64,000 nucleotides of DNA from Hyperoodon ampullatus (GCA_949752795.1 OX457057.1:101707513-101771512); one strand, 5' to 3'. Shown: positions 10,698 through 21,085, numbered from the stretch's first letter. The notes: generated by a model from the sequence alone, not told the origin. Program-made: numbers and translations.

Positions 10698-11034
10698 TTA
10701 ATTAATTAATTTTTGGCTGTGTTGGGTCTTTGTTGCTACATGTGGGCTTTCTTTAGTTGCGGCGAGTGGGGGCTACTCTTTGTTGTGGTGCATGGGCTTC
10801 TCATTGCGGTAGCTTCTCTTGTTGCGAAGCATGGGCTCTAGGCATGTGGGCTTCAGTAGTTGCAGGACATGGGCTCAGTGGTTGTGGCTCTTGGGCTCTA
10901 GAGCACAGACTCCGTAGTTGTGGTGCATGGGCTTAGTTGCTCTGTGGCATGTGGGATCTTCCCGGACCAGGGTTTGAACCCATTTACCCTGCATTGGCAG
11001 GTGGATTCTTAAACACTGTGCCACCAGGGAAGCC
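10698..11034 (-). mobile_element. CHR SINE, long form (minus)
   Basis: Full-length antisense element: a TTAA/ATTA tail, 'ggctgtgttgggtctttgtt', the internal 'ctctagagcacagactc' segment lost in short copies, and the head ending 'ccaccagggaagcct'. Flanks 'attatttttttaaatt' and 'attattttaatttt' look like a worn target duplication. More diverged, hence older, than the short copies. Confidence 0.9.
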
Positions 11035-11036
11035 TG

Positions 11037-11508
11037 AATTATTTTAATTTTAAAACAAGTGATGGCAGGTGCTAATGGTACAGTACGAAAGTATACTCCA
11101 CTTCTAGAGTCTTGGGCTGTTCCAGATACACAGTCACACTCCTCTTTTCTGCAGAGTCCACCATTCTCAGAGCTTCTATTCCTACATCTCTCTTCCAAAG
11201 TGAGGAATAAGCACAGGTGTGGCCCTTCTTCAAGAAGGTGGCAGCTGGCCTGCAGGTAGCCCGGAGTGCCACTGCCATGGTCGCAGGCACTCCAGTCTTC
11301 CTCTCTCTTCCCTTCTCCTCCTCTGCCTCCTCCTTGCAGACTCCTCCTGCTGTATCCCTCCAAGTCCGTGTGGGAGTACGGGGACCCTGCCCACCCTGTA
11401 CTGCCACCCCGGCGCCCCACCACCCAGCCCGAGGTGGCAAGCTGTGTTTGGTCCCCCACAGCATCTGCAGGCAGGTGCCCAATGCTGGACAGCGGCGTGC
11501 CCTCTGAG
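11037..11508 (-). pseudogene. Retrocopy-like insert within L1, unidentified source
   Basis: About 470 bp of non-L1 sequence splits the ORF2 fragment. The L1 stops at 'gctctctatt' (10676-10685) and restarts with the same ten bases at 11509-11518, which looks like a target duplication. Read on the minus strand the insert is GC-rich at first and ends in an A-rich tract ('aaaattaaaata'), as expected for a reverse-transcribed mRNA. It holds a 68-codon frame (11278 to 11072) beginning [15 protein letters not shown], an arginine- and alanine-rich start like a mitochondrial targeting peptide; I do not recognise the protein. A different frame is also open across the insert. A processed pseudogene is the best reading, but a non-coding insert is possible. 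Confidence 0.45.
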
Positions 11509-11592
11509 CTCTCTATTCTATTCCATTGATCTGTATGTCTGTTTTTGTGCCCATACCACACTGTTTTGATTACTGTAGCTTTGTAGTACAGT
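11509..11592 (-). pseudogene. L1 ORF2 fragment, continuation (minus)
   Basis: Continues the ORF2 segment broken at 10685: 'ttccattgatctgtatgtct', 'ttttgtgcccataccaca' and 'gattactgtagctttgta' are hallmark antisense L1 ORF2 phrases. It fades out at about 11592. Confidence 0.88.
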
Positions 11593-11802
11593 TGGAAGAT
11601 GAAAAGTGGTTTTAAACTAAGTTTGGAGGACCCCTGGGTGTGAATCCCTTGGGATTTACTGGAATCACTTCAGAGGCCATTAAAGGGAGGAAGGGGAGTG
11701 CTCCAACCAGAGAAGATCTGCATTTCTCTATTTTGCTTTTGGTTTTCTTGTTTTTGTTTGGTTTAATTTTTAAGTCATGAGATCAGAAATTATAATAGAT
11801 TA

Positions 11803-12022
11803 CAGTTAATGAGTTCTTACTATGTTCTGAATATTAGGCTAAGTAGGCATTAAAACCTGGATTATCTCATGTAGTCTTCACAACAGCTCAGTGAGGGTGA
11901 CACTAATCTTATCCTCTTTCTACAGACCAGGAAACTGAGGGAGAAGAGAGATTAAGTGATTTTCCCAAGGTCACAGAGCTAGTAAGTATAGAGCAGTGTG
12001 ATTCCTGAATCCACGGTCTAAA
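11803..12022 (-). repeat. MIR SINE (minus)
   Basis: Nearly complete antisense MIR: 'gagttcttactatgttctg', 'accaggaaactgaggg', 'aaggtcacagagctagtaag' and 'cctgaatccacggtct'. Confidence 0.87.
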
Positions 12023-12633
12023 GAGAAAATAGACAACTGTGTAGACTGATGGAGAACAAAGTATCACCGTTATTAATGATTAAAGCTCTCATATGTAGAG
12101 CAAAATGGGGTCGTTAACATTCTTCCCTCTAACACACGTCCATAAGGCTGGAAGACACCCAAGCAAACACTCGCTTGGTGGGTGGGAGGTTTGGGCCAGA
12201 GGAGAAGGAAGAAGGACTGCATCGCCAGGTTTCTCCCAGCCCGCCCTCCAATCAGGAATGGGGGGTGGAGTCAGGCAGGAGTGTCCGCTCAGGTAGGTCC
12301 CTTCCTGGGTAAGGAAATGTCAGCAATGGGAAGAAGAGCATGCATGAGGGTGAGCTCCCTTGTGAGAGGAGCCGCCGGGTGGAGAGAGTTCCTAAAATGG
12401 CAAGCCGTGGCCTGAAACCAGTAAAACCAACTGCTGGCAGAGAAACATTCACCAGTTTTTGAAGATCTAAAACAAAGATCCTAAACCAGGGTCAAGAAGG
12501 CAGAATCATCAAAAAGAAATTGGTCTTGTGGGGACTGTGGGGAGCCTGTGCTCCATCTGAAGGGCAGCTGCTGCCCCAATCAAGCCAATTCTTGCCACCA
12601 GGGAGTGTGGGCTTGGGGTTGCCTCATTTTCCG
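12023..12633. other. Unassigned non-coding sequence
   Basis: No repeat or gene recognised. Frames of 63-77 codons overlap on both strands without features. Confidence 0.45.
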
Positions 12634-12943
12634 TTTTTTTTTTTTTTTTTTAAGCTAGAAATCTTTATTTTTGTATAAAATGTTCTGACCTTTAAATATT
12701 GCAACCCTCCCTCCCCCAAACTCTGTGTGGTCCAAACCAATAACCTTAGAAGGCTGCATCTGGCCTGCATGCCCTGAACCTCTTTGGGCCTTGAGAATCT
12801 GATGAAAACTGGTCTTTTCCTTAGGGGGAAAAAATGTCTGAACAAACACACAAAATCGTGGATGTCCTTTGTGGGTGTCCCTGTGCCCCTGGAATCATCC
12901 TGTTCTAAAGGCACACTTTGTAGATGCAAAAGTGACAAGGGTT
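12634..12943 (-). pseudogene. Retrocopied mRNA 3' end (minus), source unknown
   Basis: On the minus strand the sequence ends with AATAAA, 12-13 bases of spacer, and an A-tract of about 19 bases (plus-strand T-run at about 12634-12652, then 'aagctagaaatctttattttt'). A cleavage signal followed by a genomic poly(A) tract is the mark of a reverse-transcribed mRNA. The roughly 290 bp before it look like 3'UTR; no coding part was recognised and no target duplication could be found. A CHR SINE is inserted at its right end. A tail from an unrecognised LINE is the main alternative. Confidence 0.5.
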
Positions 12944-13144
12944 GGGGATTCCCTGGTGGCGCAGTGGTTGAGAGTCCGCCTGCCGATGCAGGGGACGCAG
13001 GTTTGTGCCCCGGTCCGGGAAGATCCCACATGCCGCGGAGCGGCTGGGCCCTTGAGCCATGGCCACTGAGCCTGCATGTCCGGAGCCTGTGCTCCGCAAC
13101 AGGAGAGGCCACAACAGTGAGAGGCCCATGTACCGCAAAAAAAA
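12944..13144 (+). mobile_element. CHR SINE, short form (plus)
   Basis: Head 'ggggattccctggtggcgca' to 'ggcccatgtaccgc' and an A tail. Flanked by near-perfect copies of 'aaaagtgaca(a)gggtt' at 12929-12944 and from about 13145. It lies within the retrocopy-like segment and is therefore younger. Confidence 0.93.
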
Positions 13145-13159
13145 AAAAAGTGACAGGGT

Positions 13160-13990
13160 TTCTTGTGAACAGACCTGAGGTCTAGGAAGGTATAAGCCTG
13201 GATGTAGTGTGTCATGTACCTGAATGAGACAGTGGAGTTTGTTGGGGTCACTACGTCCACCCTGTTAACCATACTTTGTACAGAGAAAGGTCCAAGAGGC
13301 CTGGACACTGGTCTGGAGGAAGTAGAAGAGCAGGTATGGAGGGAGTGAAGGAGCCTTGATGGGCAGGGAGATTTTAAGCTGGACTTTGAGAGTCGACAGA
13401 ACTATAAAAGAGGGAATTTTAGAAGATGGAATGAATCCTTTTTTCTGCTCTTGGGCAAAAAGGAAGGGTGTGGATTTAAAGTTGGGATGCCCTAAATGTC
13501 ATGGCTGTCTGCAAGGAGGACAGGTATTACATGCAAGAGGCTGTCCTTCCAACCATGCATGTGTCCTAGCCAGGCTCCTGAACTTTCCCGGGTGGATGAC
13601 AGCCCATCTCCTGCTCAGCCTATTAAAGAATGTGGATCTGCCCTTAATTGGTAGCAGGGAGGAGCTGAACTCCATGTACTTGTCAGATAGCATAACACTG
13701 AGATCCCTGCAGCTCAACATTTACCAAACGCTCGGCTGCAAAAAATAGCATCAATGGAGGCAAAAGACAAGCATTCCCACCATTCCTCTAGATTCCCCAT
13801 CTTATTCACATATAAGTCAGAACTACAGAGACCTTCAGAGAGCTGGGTGCCGGAACATATCATTTTGGCCTCTGGTTGGCTACCTTTTTAGAACAGGTCT
13901 TCTCTGCTATGCCACTGGCCTAACGCTGTCCTTATCATAAGAATGTTAAGGATGAGGTACACTTTATTAGGCAAGTTTCCACTTTTTGAT
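13160..13990. other. Unassigned non-coding sequence
   Basis: No confident assignment. A 130-codon plus-strand frame (13356-13748) has no domain or splice context. Some purine-rich parts may be L2, too diverged to call. Confidence 0.4.
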
Positions 13991-13999
13991 ACTTGTGTA

Positions 14000-14365
14000 G
14001 CAGCCTTCAGTAATTCATGTCTTTCTGTAGTCACTGCCCTCACTGAGTAGGGCTGTCCCATGTGACCAATAGGATATACCTGCAATGATGGCGTGTGACT
14101 TCTGAAGCTAGATCATAAGGTACTGTGGCTTCCACCATGTTCTTTCTCATCTTGCCACTCTGGGGGAATTTGACTGCTTGTCATGAGGACACTCAAGCAA
14201 CCCTATGGAGAGGTCTGTGTGGTGAGGAACTGAGGCCTCCTGCCTACAGCCAGCAAGAACTTGCCTGCCGTGTGAATGAGCCATCTTAGAAGCGGATCTC
14301 CAGCCCCAAATTTTGTAAGCTAATTTTTTGTTACAAACTTTCATATCTCTAAATAACAAGCTTAA
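14000..14365 (+). mobile_element. MaLR (MLT1-like) LTR (plus)
   Basis: Holds 'ttgccactctgggggaa', 'gcaaccctatggagaggtc', 'gaactgaggcctcctgcc' and 'gtgaatgagccatcttaga', the usual order in an MLT1-type LTR of the ERVL-MaLR group. No internal region or partner LTR seen next to it. Confidence 0.5.
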
Positions 14366-15858
14366 ACTGCTACTTCCTGATTTCTTTGTTTGTTTGTTTT
14401 AGGCATTATCAATTTCCCACTTTTTAATTTTTATAGTGAGAAATACACCAAAACTTAGCAGATTAAAACATAAACATTATCTCTCACAATCACTTTCTTC
14501 TCCTCTCAATATATTGTAGAATAAATTTGATCAACATTATATTGATATTTCATGATTACATAATTAGGACCACAGAAATGATATTTGTAGCAGAGCTATT
14601 TTTCTTTCTTACACTATTTTATTTTTTTATGCTGGGGATAATTATTATCTTGTCTTTATGCTTAATTTCTAAGTATTTATCATTATTTCATGCTGAACAT
14701 TCCCCTAATTGTCTAAACTCTTTAATACTTCCGAACAAATCAGGTATTCCATCAATTTCCTCTGATGGAGACAGCTCCTAGAACGTTCTAGTGATCTCTA
14801 ATGACTAGTACCCTGTGATTTTCCTTACTCTCATCCTGGAGAGTTCCCTTTGCCCCTCTTTCATTTTGGATTCCCTTTTTCTTGTATTTCAATACATTTG
14901 TTTTTATTTAAAATCACAGTGAATTGCATACCTCCTCCTGTTTCCTCTTTACACCGGTTGCTAGGAGGCACAGAAAATCTATAACCATTTAAAGTAAGGT
15001 TTACAGAGACTTGTGGAATGTATTTTTGGCATTTTCACCTTACCCTTGAATTTATCCTATTTCTTCTAACTTTGCTTTTCCTTTTGATTCATGATCTAAT
15101 TTTAAAAACATTTGCTATATTCAATATATCTTTGTTAACCATCTCAAATCCCTTTACCCAAGATGGACAAAAGCTGGAGTGTCAAAATATTGAAAACAAG
15201 GCAAAACTCTGGAGGCGGAGCGAAGCATCAGGATCCAGCAATGAAAGAACACCAAAGACCAAAGGAGCAGGGGGAAGTTAAACACTGAGAGGTGGAGGCT
15301 GGATTTGGGAGGTGGGGAAAGTGAGAACAGGTTTAAACAGTGGAGAAGCCAGGACAGTTTCCCCATAAATTAATGAGAGTCCTCAGCCTGCCTTATGGTT
15401 CAGCGGAGGCATTGAGTTGGGGATTATGAGGGATGTCAACGCCTTTCTATGTCCCATTACAGTCTGCTTCCCTTTCCTATCCCCACCTCTACTGGCTCCT
15501 GGCCCTTTGTCCTGCTTCTCAGGTACCTCAGTGTTCTTGTCATTGTTGGAGGAAGCTGGGGAAAGAGGAAATGAGGAAGTGGAACAAACTTTACAGTAAT
15601 CTCATTAACAGATACCAGTCTTATTTTACAGGGAGCAGAAAGCTGTGTACACAGCATTATTTTAGGAAAGCTGGAAAATTCACTGCATCCAGGGGAAGAG
15701 GTGTCCCTTCTTCAATCCATGTGAACCCTTTCAGCTGTGCCCTTGAACTCCGCCTTCATCACCTTCTCCAGGATCCCCTACCATCAGTTTTCCCATCTCT
15801 CTTGTATCTTCAATCTCTTCTTCTTTTCCCAAACCTTTCCTCTATTGATGCTCAAGTT
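14366..15858. other. Unassigned AT-rich non-coding sequence
   Basis: About 1.5 kb, AT-rich to about 15.1 kb and mixed after that. No gene or clear repeat. A 146-codon plus-strand frame (15433-15873) and others overlap in all frames without features. Confidence 0.4.
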
Positions 15859-15878
15859 CTTCTCATCCTTTAAAAATT

Positions 15879-16020
15879 TTTTTAATTGAAGTATAGATAA
15901 TTTACAATGTTTCAGGTATACAGCAAAGTGGTTCAGATATATATAATATATATTCTTTTTCAGATTCTTTTCCATTATAGGTTATTACAAGATAGTGAAT
16001 ACAGCTCCGTGCGCTGTATG
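15879..16020 (-). mobile_element. L1 3'UTR fragment (minus)
   Basis: Short antisense L1 3' end: 'ttaattgaagtatagataat', 'cagattcttttccattatag', 'gttattacaagatagtgaat'. Flanked by 'ttctcatcctttaaaaatt' (15860-15878) and 'ttctcattctttaaaaatt' (16021-16039), a 19-bp target duplication with one mismatch. Confidence 0.85.
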
Positions 16021-16047
16021 TTCTCATTCTTTAAAAATTCCTTCCTT

Positions 16048-16395
16048 TTTTTTAAATTTATTTTTTTATTTTTGGCTGCATTGGGTCTTTGTTGCTGCAC
16101 GGGGGCTTTCTCTAGTTGTGGTGAGCAGGGGCTACTCTTCGTTGCGGTGCGCAGGCTTCTCAATGCAGTGACTTTTCTTGTTGTGGAGCACGGGCTCTAG
16201 GCACGTGGGCTTCAGTAGTTGCAGCACGTGGGCTCAGTAGTTGTGGCTCACGGGTTCTAGAGTGCAGGCTCAATAGTTGTGGTGCATGGGCTTATCTGCT
16301 CCGCAGCATGTGGGATCTTCCCAGACCAAGGCTCGAACCCTTGACCCCTGCATTGGCAGGCGAAGTCTTAACCACTGCGCCACCAGGGAAACCCC
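16048..16395 (-). mobile_element. CHR SINE, long form (minus)
   Basis: Complete antisense element from an AAATTTATTT tail to the head 'ccaccagggaaacccc'. Perfect 15-bp target duplication aaaaattccttcctt at 16033-16047 and 16396-16410. Its target overlaps the right-hand duplication of the L1 fragment at 15879-16020, so it inserted later at almost the same site. Confidence 0.95.
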
Positions 16396-16749
16396 AAAAA
16401 TTCCTTCCTTGATTCCCTCTAGTCACAGTTCTATCTCCCTCTTTCCCTTCCCGGTCAGATTTCTTGAAAAAGTCTTCTGCACCTGCTGCTTTTATTTTCT
16501 CTGTTTCTCAGTCCACTCCCTGTTGTTACCAGTGGCGTTTTGGATGCTGTTCTCATCTCAGGCTTGATGTTATTTGACTGGTTTGCATTATCTGCTGACC
16601 CCAACTTCCTCCTTCCTGAAACCTCCCTCCTTCATTTTCATGACTCACTTTTAATCTCTTCTTCTCTGGTTTCTTCTTTCTACAGTTTCCAATTCCTCCA
16701 TTCACCCCTTAAATGAATGGTCCATTCTTGACCCTCTTGTCTTTTCACC

Positions 16750-17810
16750 TCTAAGTTCTCCCTGATGTGTCATCTCCTCCAGTGGCTTCACATTTCACTG
16801 CTGCCAAATGTGGATATTTCCAACCCAGGGCCCTCTCCTGAGTTGCATACCTGCATATACAACCACCTTCTGCAACTTAAACTCAGTATCTCCAAAATCA
16901 AATTCATTGTCTTGCACAAGCCTGCCTCCGCCTGGATTTCCTGTTCTGGAGAAGGGCATGGTCAGCTGACCTTGGTGTCCGAAGAGAAACTTGGAACTAA
17001 AGAGGTGGCCATGCGGATGGAGAAGGGAGACCAAGGACATGAGATAGGAAGAGGGAGGAAGAATCCAGGATCACGTTGATTTTTGTCTGACCGGCTGTGG
17101 GGTAGAGAAGCGGTCAGAGGTGGTCAGAGACGATTGGTCTCTTTTCTCCGTCCCACGGCTACTGCCTTAGTTCAGACTTCCAGTGTTCCTACAACCCCCT
17201 AAATGGTCTCCTCACCTTCAAGCTTCCCTCCTAGAACCCAGTCTCCACGCTGTGTCCAGATAGGATATTAAAATGCATGTTTGGGTGTGATGTTCTCCTG
17301 TGTAAAGCTGCATTGGCACCCATGAGTTTAGAGAAAATCCAGACTCCCCATCTTGGTCTTAAAGGCTCTTCAGAGCAGGGTCCTGCCTGGGTCTCGAGCC
17401 TCAGCTCTCCGGGGCCCTGCCTTGGTACAGAGCCTTGGTGCTAACGTGTCCTCACTCCTTTAAGCTTCAATGCCACCGAACTTGCCATTTCCTACACCTG
17501 AAGTCTCTATCCCCACCTTCTATCCTTCCAGCACAAGTCAAGCACCGCTCTCCCAGCGTTTGCTGTCCTCAGCCCCTCCCTTGGCCCAGGCTGGGTGAGG
17601 GCCCTCTCTCTGGGTCCCCTTGTCCCCACCTCTCTCAAACACCATCACACATACTGTAATCATTTGTTTCCTTTTCTGTCAACAAGGGGTGTGAGGGCAG
17701 GACCTATTTTTTTTTAAGCCCTATAATCCTAATACCTGGCACAATTTGGCCTGTTGTAGATATTTAACAAATGTTAACTGAAAGAATGAATGCATGAGTG
17801 AATGAAAGAC
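16750..17810 (+). mobile_element. L2 LINE, long remnant (plus)
   Basis: Sense L2 over about 1 kb: part of the reverse-transcriptase region ('aactcagtatctccaaaatc'), then 'ccttagttcagacttccag', 'aaatggtctcctcacctt', 'taaagctgcattggcacc', and the 3' end 'gtgagggcaggacctatt', 'aatacctggcacaatttgg', 'gaatgaatgcatgagtgaa'. Frames are broken throughout. A purine-rich part at 16930-17110 fits less well and may be a separate insertion. Confidence 0.7.
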
Positions 17811-18040
17811 CACATTGCAGAAGAAAGTATTGTCAATACTCCTCTGTTACTTCACAAATTTGACACTTAATAATAAGTTTCTTTTTTCTTGAATTTCAGG
17901 TGCACAGGATTAGATTAATCTACTCCTCAGCTCATGAAATACTATCACCATTGGTCCATGCAAAACCCCATTCATGCATTCATTTTATCCCTAATCCTTA
18001 GTCTTATCACTGTTCTAATTTGTTTAATGCTGAATCTTTT

Positions 18041-18223
18041 TAAAAAATATTTATTTATTTATTTAGGCTACACTGGGTCTTAGTTGTGGCACGTGGGCTC
18101 TTAGTGGCAGCATGCAAACACTTAGTTGTGGCATGCGGGATCTTGTTCCATGACCAGGGATACAACCCGGGCCCCTGCACTGGGAATGCAGAGTTTTGCC
18201 CACTGGACCACCAGAGAAGTCCC
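18041..18223 (-). mobile_element. CHR/Bov-tA-like tRNA-derived SINE (minus)
   Basis: Tail of ATTT units, then 'ggctacactgggtcttag', 'cttagttgtggcatgcggg', 'tgaccagggatacaacccgg', and the head 'ccaccagagaagtccc'. Target duplication taatgctgaatcttt at 18025-18039 and 18224-18238. A sister type to the copies with the 'tcaaccactgcgccacc' head and an older insertion. Confidence 0.85.
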
Positions 18224-18475
18224 TAATGCTGAATCTTTGAAAAATGTGTATGACTGTTTTGTGAGCAAATATTTTAAATTTATGTGACTAGTATTGTGTT
18301 ACAGAGCTCATTATGTTTCTTGCATTTTCTCTTCAGGGCAAGAAATGTAAGATCCAACTGTGTTGACATGTGTACACCTAGCCTATTGCCTTTAACTGCT
18401 TCATTGTTCTCCTAAAAAGAAACATTTAAACAGACTTTTTTGTTCCCATGATTTCTTTGTTTTGTTTTTTAATTT

Positions 18476-18622
18476 GATCCTCATCTCAGCAATGTGAGGA
18501 GGTCAGGACAAATATTAATATCTCTGTTTGACTAAGGAGACAGCTCAGAGATTAAGTGAACTGCCGAAGTCGCAGCATTTTTGGGGCAGAACCCAAATGC
18601 TTCTCTGTCCTCTAACACCAAG
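18476..18622 (-). repeat. MIR SINE (minus), diverged
   Basis: Order of antisense MIR phrases: 'taatatctctgtttgacta', 'cagctcagagattaagtgaa', 'ggcagaacccaaatgct'. Confidence 0.62.
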
Positions 18623-19238
18623 TTCAGTTTGTGGTCAAGGGTCACGCTCCTTTCTCAGTGGGGGTGTGACCACTGCTCTCTCTAAGGATGTGGTAGATCT
18701 GAGCTTGCTCTGACGGTCAGGGGCAAGAGAGTCCCAGGGCAAACCTTACTAGATGTCCTCCTCCTCTAGCATCCCTGCCTCCTCAAACTCAGACTAGAAG
18801 GAGTGTCTGGGCAGCTGGGGCTGGAGGTAGGGAAGAGGACACTGCATAAAGGCAACAGCTTTGGGGGTGTCAGAATCCACAAGGGCCAGGGATGGGGGGG
18901 TCATTGCTAATTGTGTATAATGAACACTTGCCTCTCCCTCACTTACTTCCCCGAGCCATTGTTGAGTCACCTGCAGGAAATGGCCCCATCCCCACAAAGC
19001 CCAGTCCCCTGGAATTTACCCCACCTACCCACCTGCATCACCACCTCTGTCTCAGGTGCAGGTGTCCACACTGCAAGTTCTGATAAGAGACACCTGTGCT
19101 TGTTTTTATAAATAATAAAAATTATAAAGGACTATGAGTGCCAGGTGAACCCTCTGTAGAACCTACCCATGAGGGAGAGTTTCAGGCCACTACCTTTCAC
19201 CCTGTCCTCTCCTCATTGCTGGAAAAATACTTAATTAT
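18623..19238. other. Unassigned non-coding sequence
   Basis: No gene or clear repeat. Short frames of 61-67 codons overlap in both strands. Confidence 0.45.
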
Positions 19239-19274
19239 AATCACAACTAACTTGTGATTAGTCACAAGCACACT

Positions 19275-19482
19275 GTTTACAAAGTATCTGTTACCCCATT
19301 TTATACACACATCTCCAACACATGTTATTACCACTAGCCTCTTTTCAGAGTTGAGAAAATTGAGGCTCAGAGAGGTTAAATAACATCCTCAAGGTTACGC
19401 AGCGAAAAAGTAGCACAATTGGGACTCAGATCTAAATCTTCTGATCACAGATGCTATGCCTTATCCACTACACCCTATCAAG
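19275..19482 (-). repeat. MIR SINE (minus)
   Basis: 'ttgagaaaattgaggctcag', 'agaggttaaataacatcc', 'ggttacgcagcgaaaaagt' and 'tgctatgccttatccacta' follow antisense MIR. Confidence 0.82.
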
Positions 19483-19806
19483 GGCAGATGTCTAATTTCC
19501 TCTAGGAGAGTTCCAGGTTGGTGCCTGAGACTCAGCATGAAGATGATATTATAAAAGGAAATTGCTCATATCTCTCCAGGGAGTACCCTAACTGGAGCAA
19601 CAGTATCATCTGTCATGTAGCAACTCTGCCCTGAGCCACTGTTGGGTGTGCAACCAGCTCTCAGGTCTCCTTCTGTCTTCAGAGTAACAAAGCCGTCTCC
19701 AGGTAAATCACAGGTGACTAATTAAAATGCACGGTCTCCCGGGCTCCCTCGTTAATGCTTTCCCAAATGAGGCAGGGGTGGGAAGGGTGGTGAAGTTGTT
19801 GCAAGA

Positions 19807-19921
19807 TTGAAAGAAAGCGGAGGAAGAACAAAAGAGGAATGAAAGGAATGGAAGGGGAGAAAGAGAGAAAAAGAGGGAGGGGAAGAAAGAAGGAAAGAAG
19901 GAAGGAAGGGAGGTAGGTAGG
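19807..19921. repeat. Purine-rich GA/GGAA low-complexity tract
   Basis: Over 100 bases almost entirely A and G, rich in GAAA, GGAAG and GAAGGAAG units. A simple, polypurine sequence able in principle to form triplex structures; no consistent repeat period. Confidence 0.88.
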
Positions 19922-19979
19922 TTTGCCTATGTTTTTCAAGGAAAACAGGTAAGCTTTATGAGTCTAACATATTTACATT

Positions 19980-20095
19980 TTCTAGCATTTTACAAAGTGC
20001 TCTCAGGTGTGTGACCCTATGACCCTCATGAAGACCTTGTGATTGAAGTAAAATACTATCATCCCACTTTACAAACAAGGAAGCTGAGGTTCTTG
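19980..20095 (-). repeat. MIR SINE fragment (minus)
   Basis: 'attttacaaagtgctctca', 'catcccactttacaaacaag' and 'gaagctgaggttc' mark the antisense 3' half of MIR. Confidence 0.68.
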
Positions 20096-20104
20096 GTGAT
20101 TAGA

Positions 20105-20350
20105 GATCTTGGAGACAGCCTAGAAGAACAGGAAAGACCTTAAGTTTTGATGTCCAGCAGACCTGGATTCAAATCCAGACTAGCTGTGAATTATCAACAT
20201 GGTCTTTGTCAAATTACTTAGCATCTCTGAGCTTTGGTTTCCTCTTCTCGAAAACTGAGGACAATGACAGCCCCAGTCCCTTAGGGTTATTCGGAGGATT
20301 AAATATTATATTGCTTGGCGCGAGAGCTCAAAATACGCTAGCTATCTTAT
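20105..20350 (+). repeat. MIR SINE (plus)
   Basis: Sense MIR with the tRNA-like part 'cagacctggattcaaatcc', then 'gagctttggtttcctcttct', 'gttattcggaggattaaat' and 'attgcttggcgcg'. Head-to-head with the minus-strand copy just to its left. Confidence 0.75.
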
Positions 20351-20843
20351 TTCTATTGCTTCTGTATTGTCATTACTTACTACTGTTACTAGAGTATGAG
20401 ACAGCATTATTACTCATAATGGTGTACACTCAACAAGTGTTAGCTTCCCCCTACATGACCCCAAACCCTCACTTCCCTGAGGTATCATAGCTAGTCATTG
20501 CTGGACCCAGGCTGGCCATGGCTTTGACTTTAGTACTGGTATCCTTGCACAGTACCTTGTTGCCCACCCTCTATTTAGCGCCTTAAAAATGCAACTAGAA
20601 TATACTGTATATATCCATGACACGAATATTCTTTCCATTTCCAAAGGGACATCCAGATATCTTAAGAGTAATTGTTCAAAATATCCAACTATCCTCCGCT
20701 GCTTGGGAAGGACCCGTACGTGTGCGAGCTATATTACAGCCTAATATCATGATGTTTCCTCTAATTATTTTTAAGTTTGAGTAGACAATTCTGTACAAAC
20801 AATAAACTAGGAAGCCTGAAAATAATGGGCAGAGTTTAATGTT
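20351..20843. other. Unassigned AT-rich non-coding sequence
   Basis: No gene or clear repeat recognised; short tail-like MIR or L2 traces only. Confidence 0.4.
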
Positions 20844-20855
20844 GAGATTAATCTT

Positions 20856-21073
20856 TTTTTTTTTTTTTTTTTTTTTTTTTTGCGTTACGCGGGCCTCTCA
20901 CTGTTGTGGCCTCTCCCGTTGCGGAGCACAGGCTCTGGACATGCAGGCCCAACGGCCATGGCTCACAGGCCCAGCCACTCCGCGGCACGTGGGATCCTCC
21001 CGGACCGGGGCACGAACCTGTGTCCCCTGCATCGGCAGGCGGACTCTCAACCACTGCACCACCAGGGAAGCCC
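20856..21073 (-). mobile_element. CHR SINE, short form (minus)
   Basis: T-run of about 28 bases, antisense body and head ending 'ccaccagggaagccc'. Perfect 12-bp target duplication gagattaatctt at 20844-20855 and 21074-21085. A long unbroken tail and intact duplication point to a young insertion. Confidence 0.96.
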
Positions 21074-21085
21074 GAGATTAATCTT

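Noticed and set aside
10875..11561. 228-codon minus-strand open frame
   Set aside because: A chance fusion of L1 ORF2 antisense, the retrocopy-like insert and CHR SINE sequence in one frame.
18041..18223. tRNA gene
   Set aside because: tRNA-like box B sequence here and in the other heads belongs to tRNA-derived SINEs with tails and target duplications, not to a functional tRNA.
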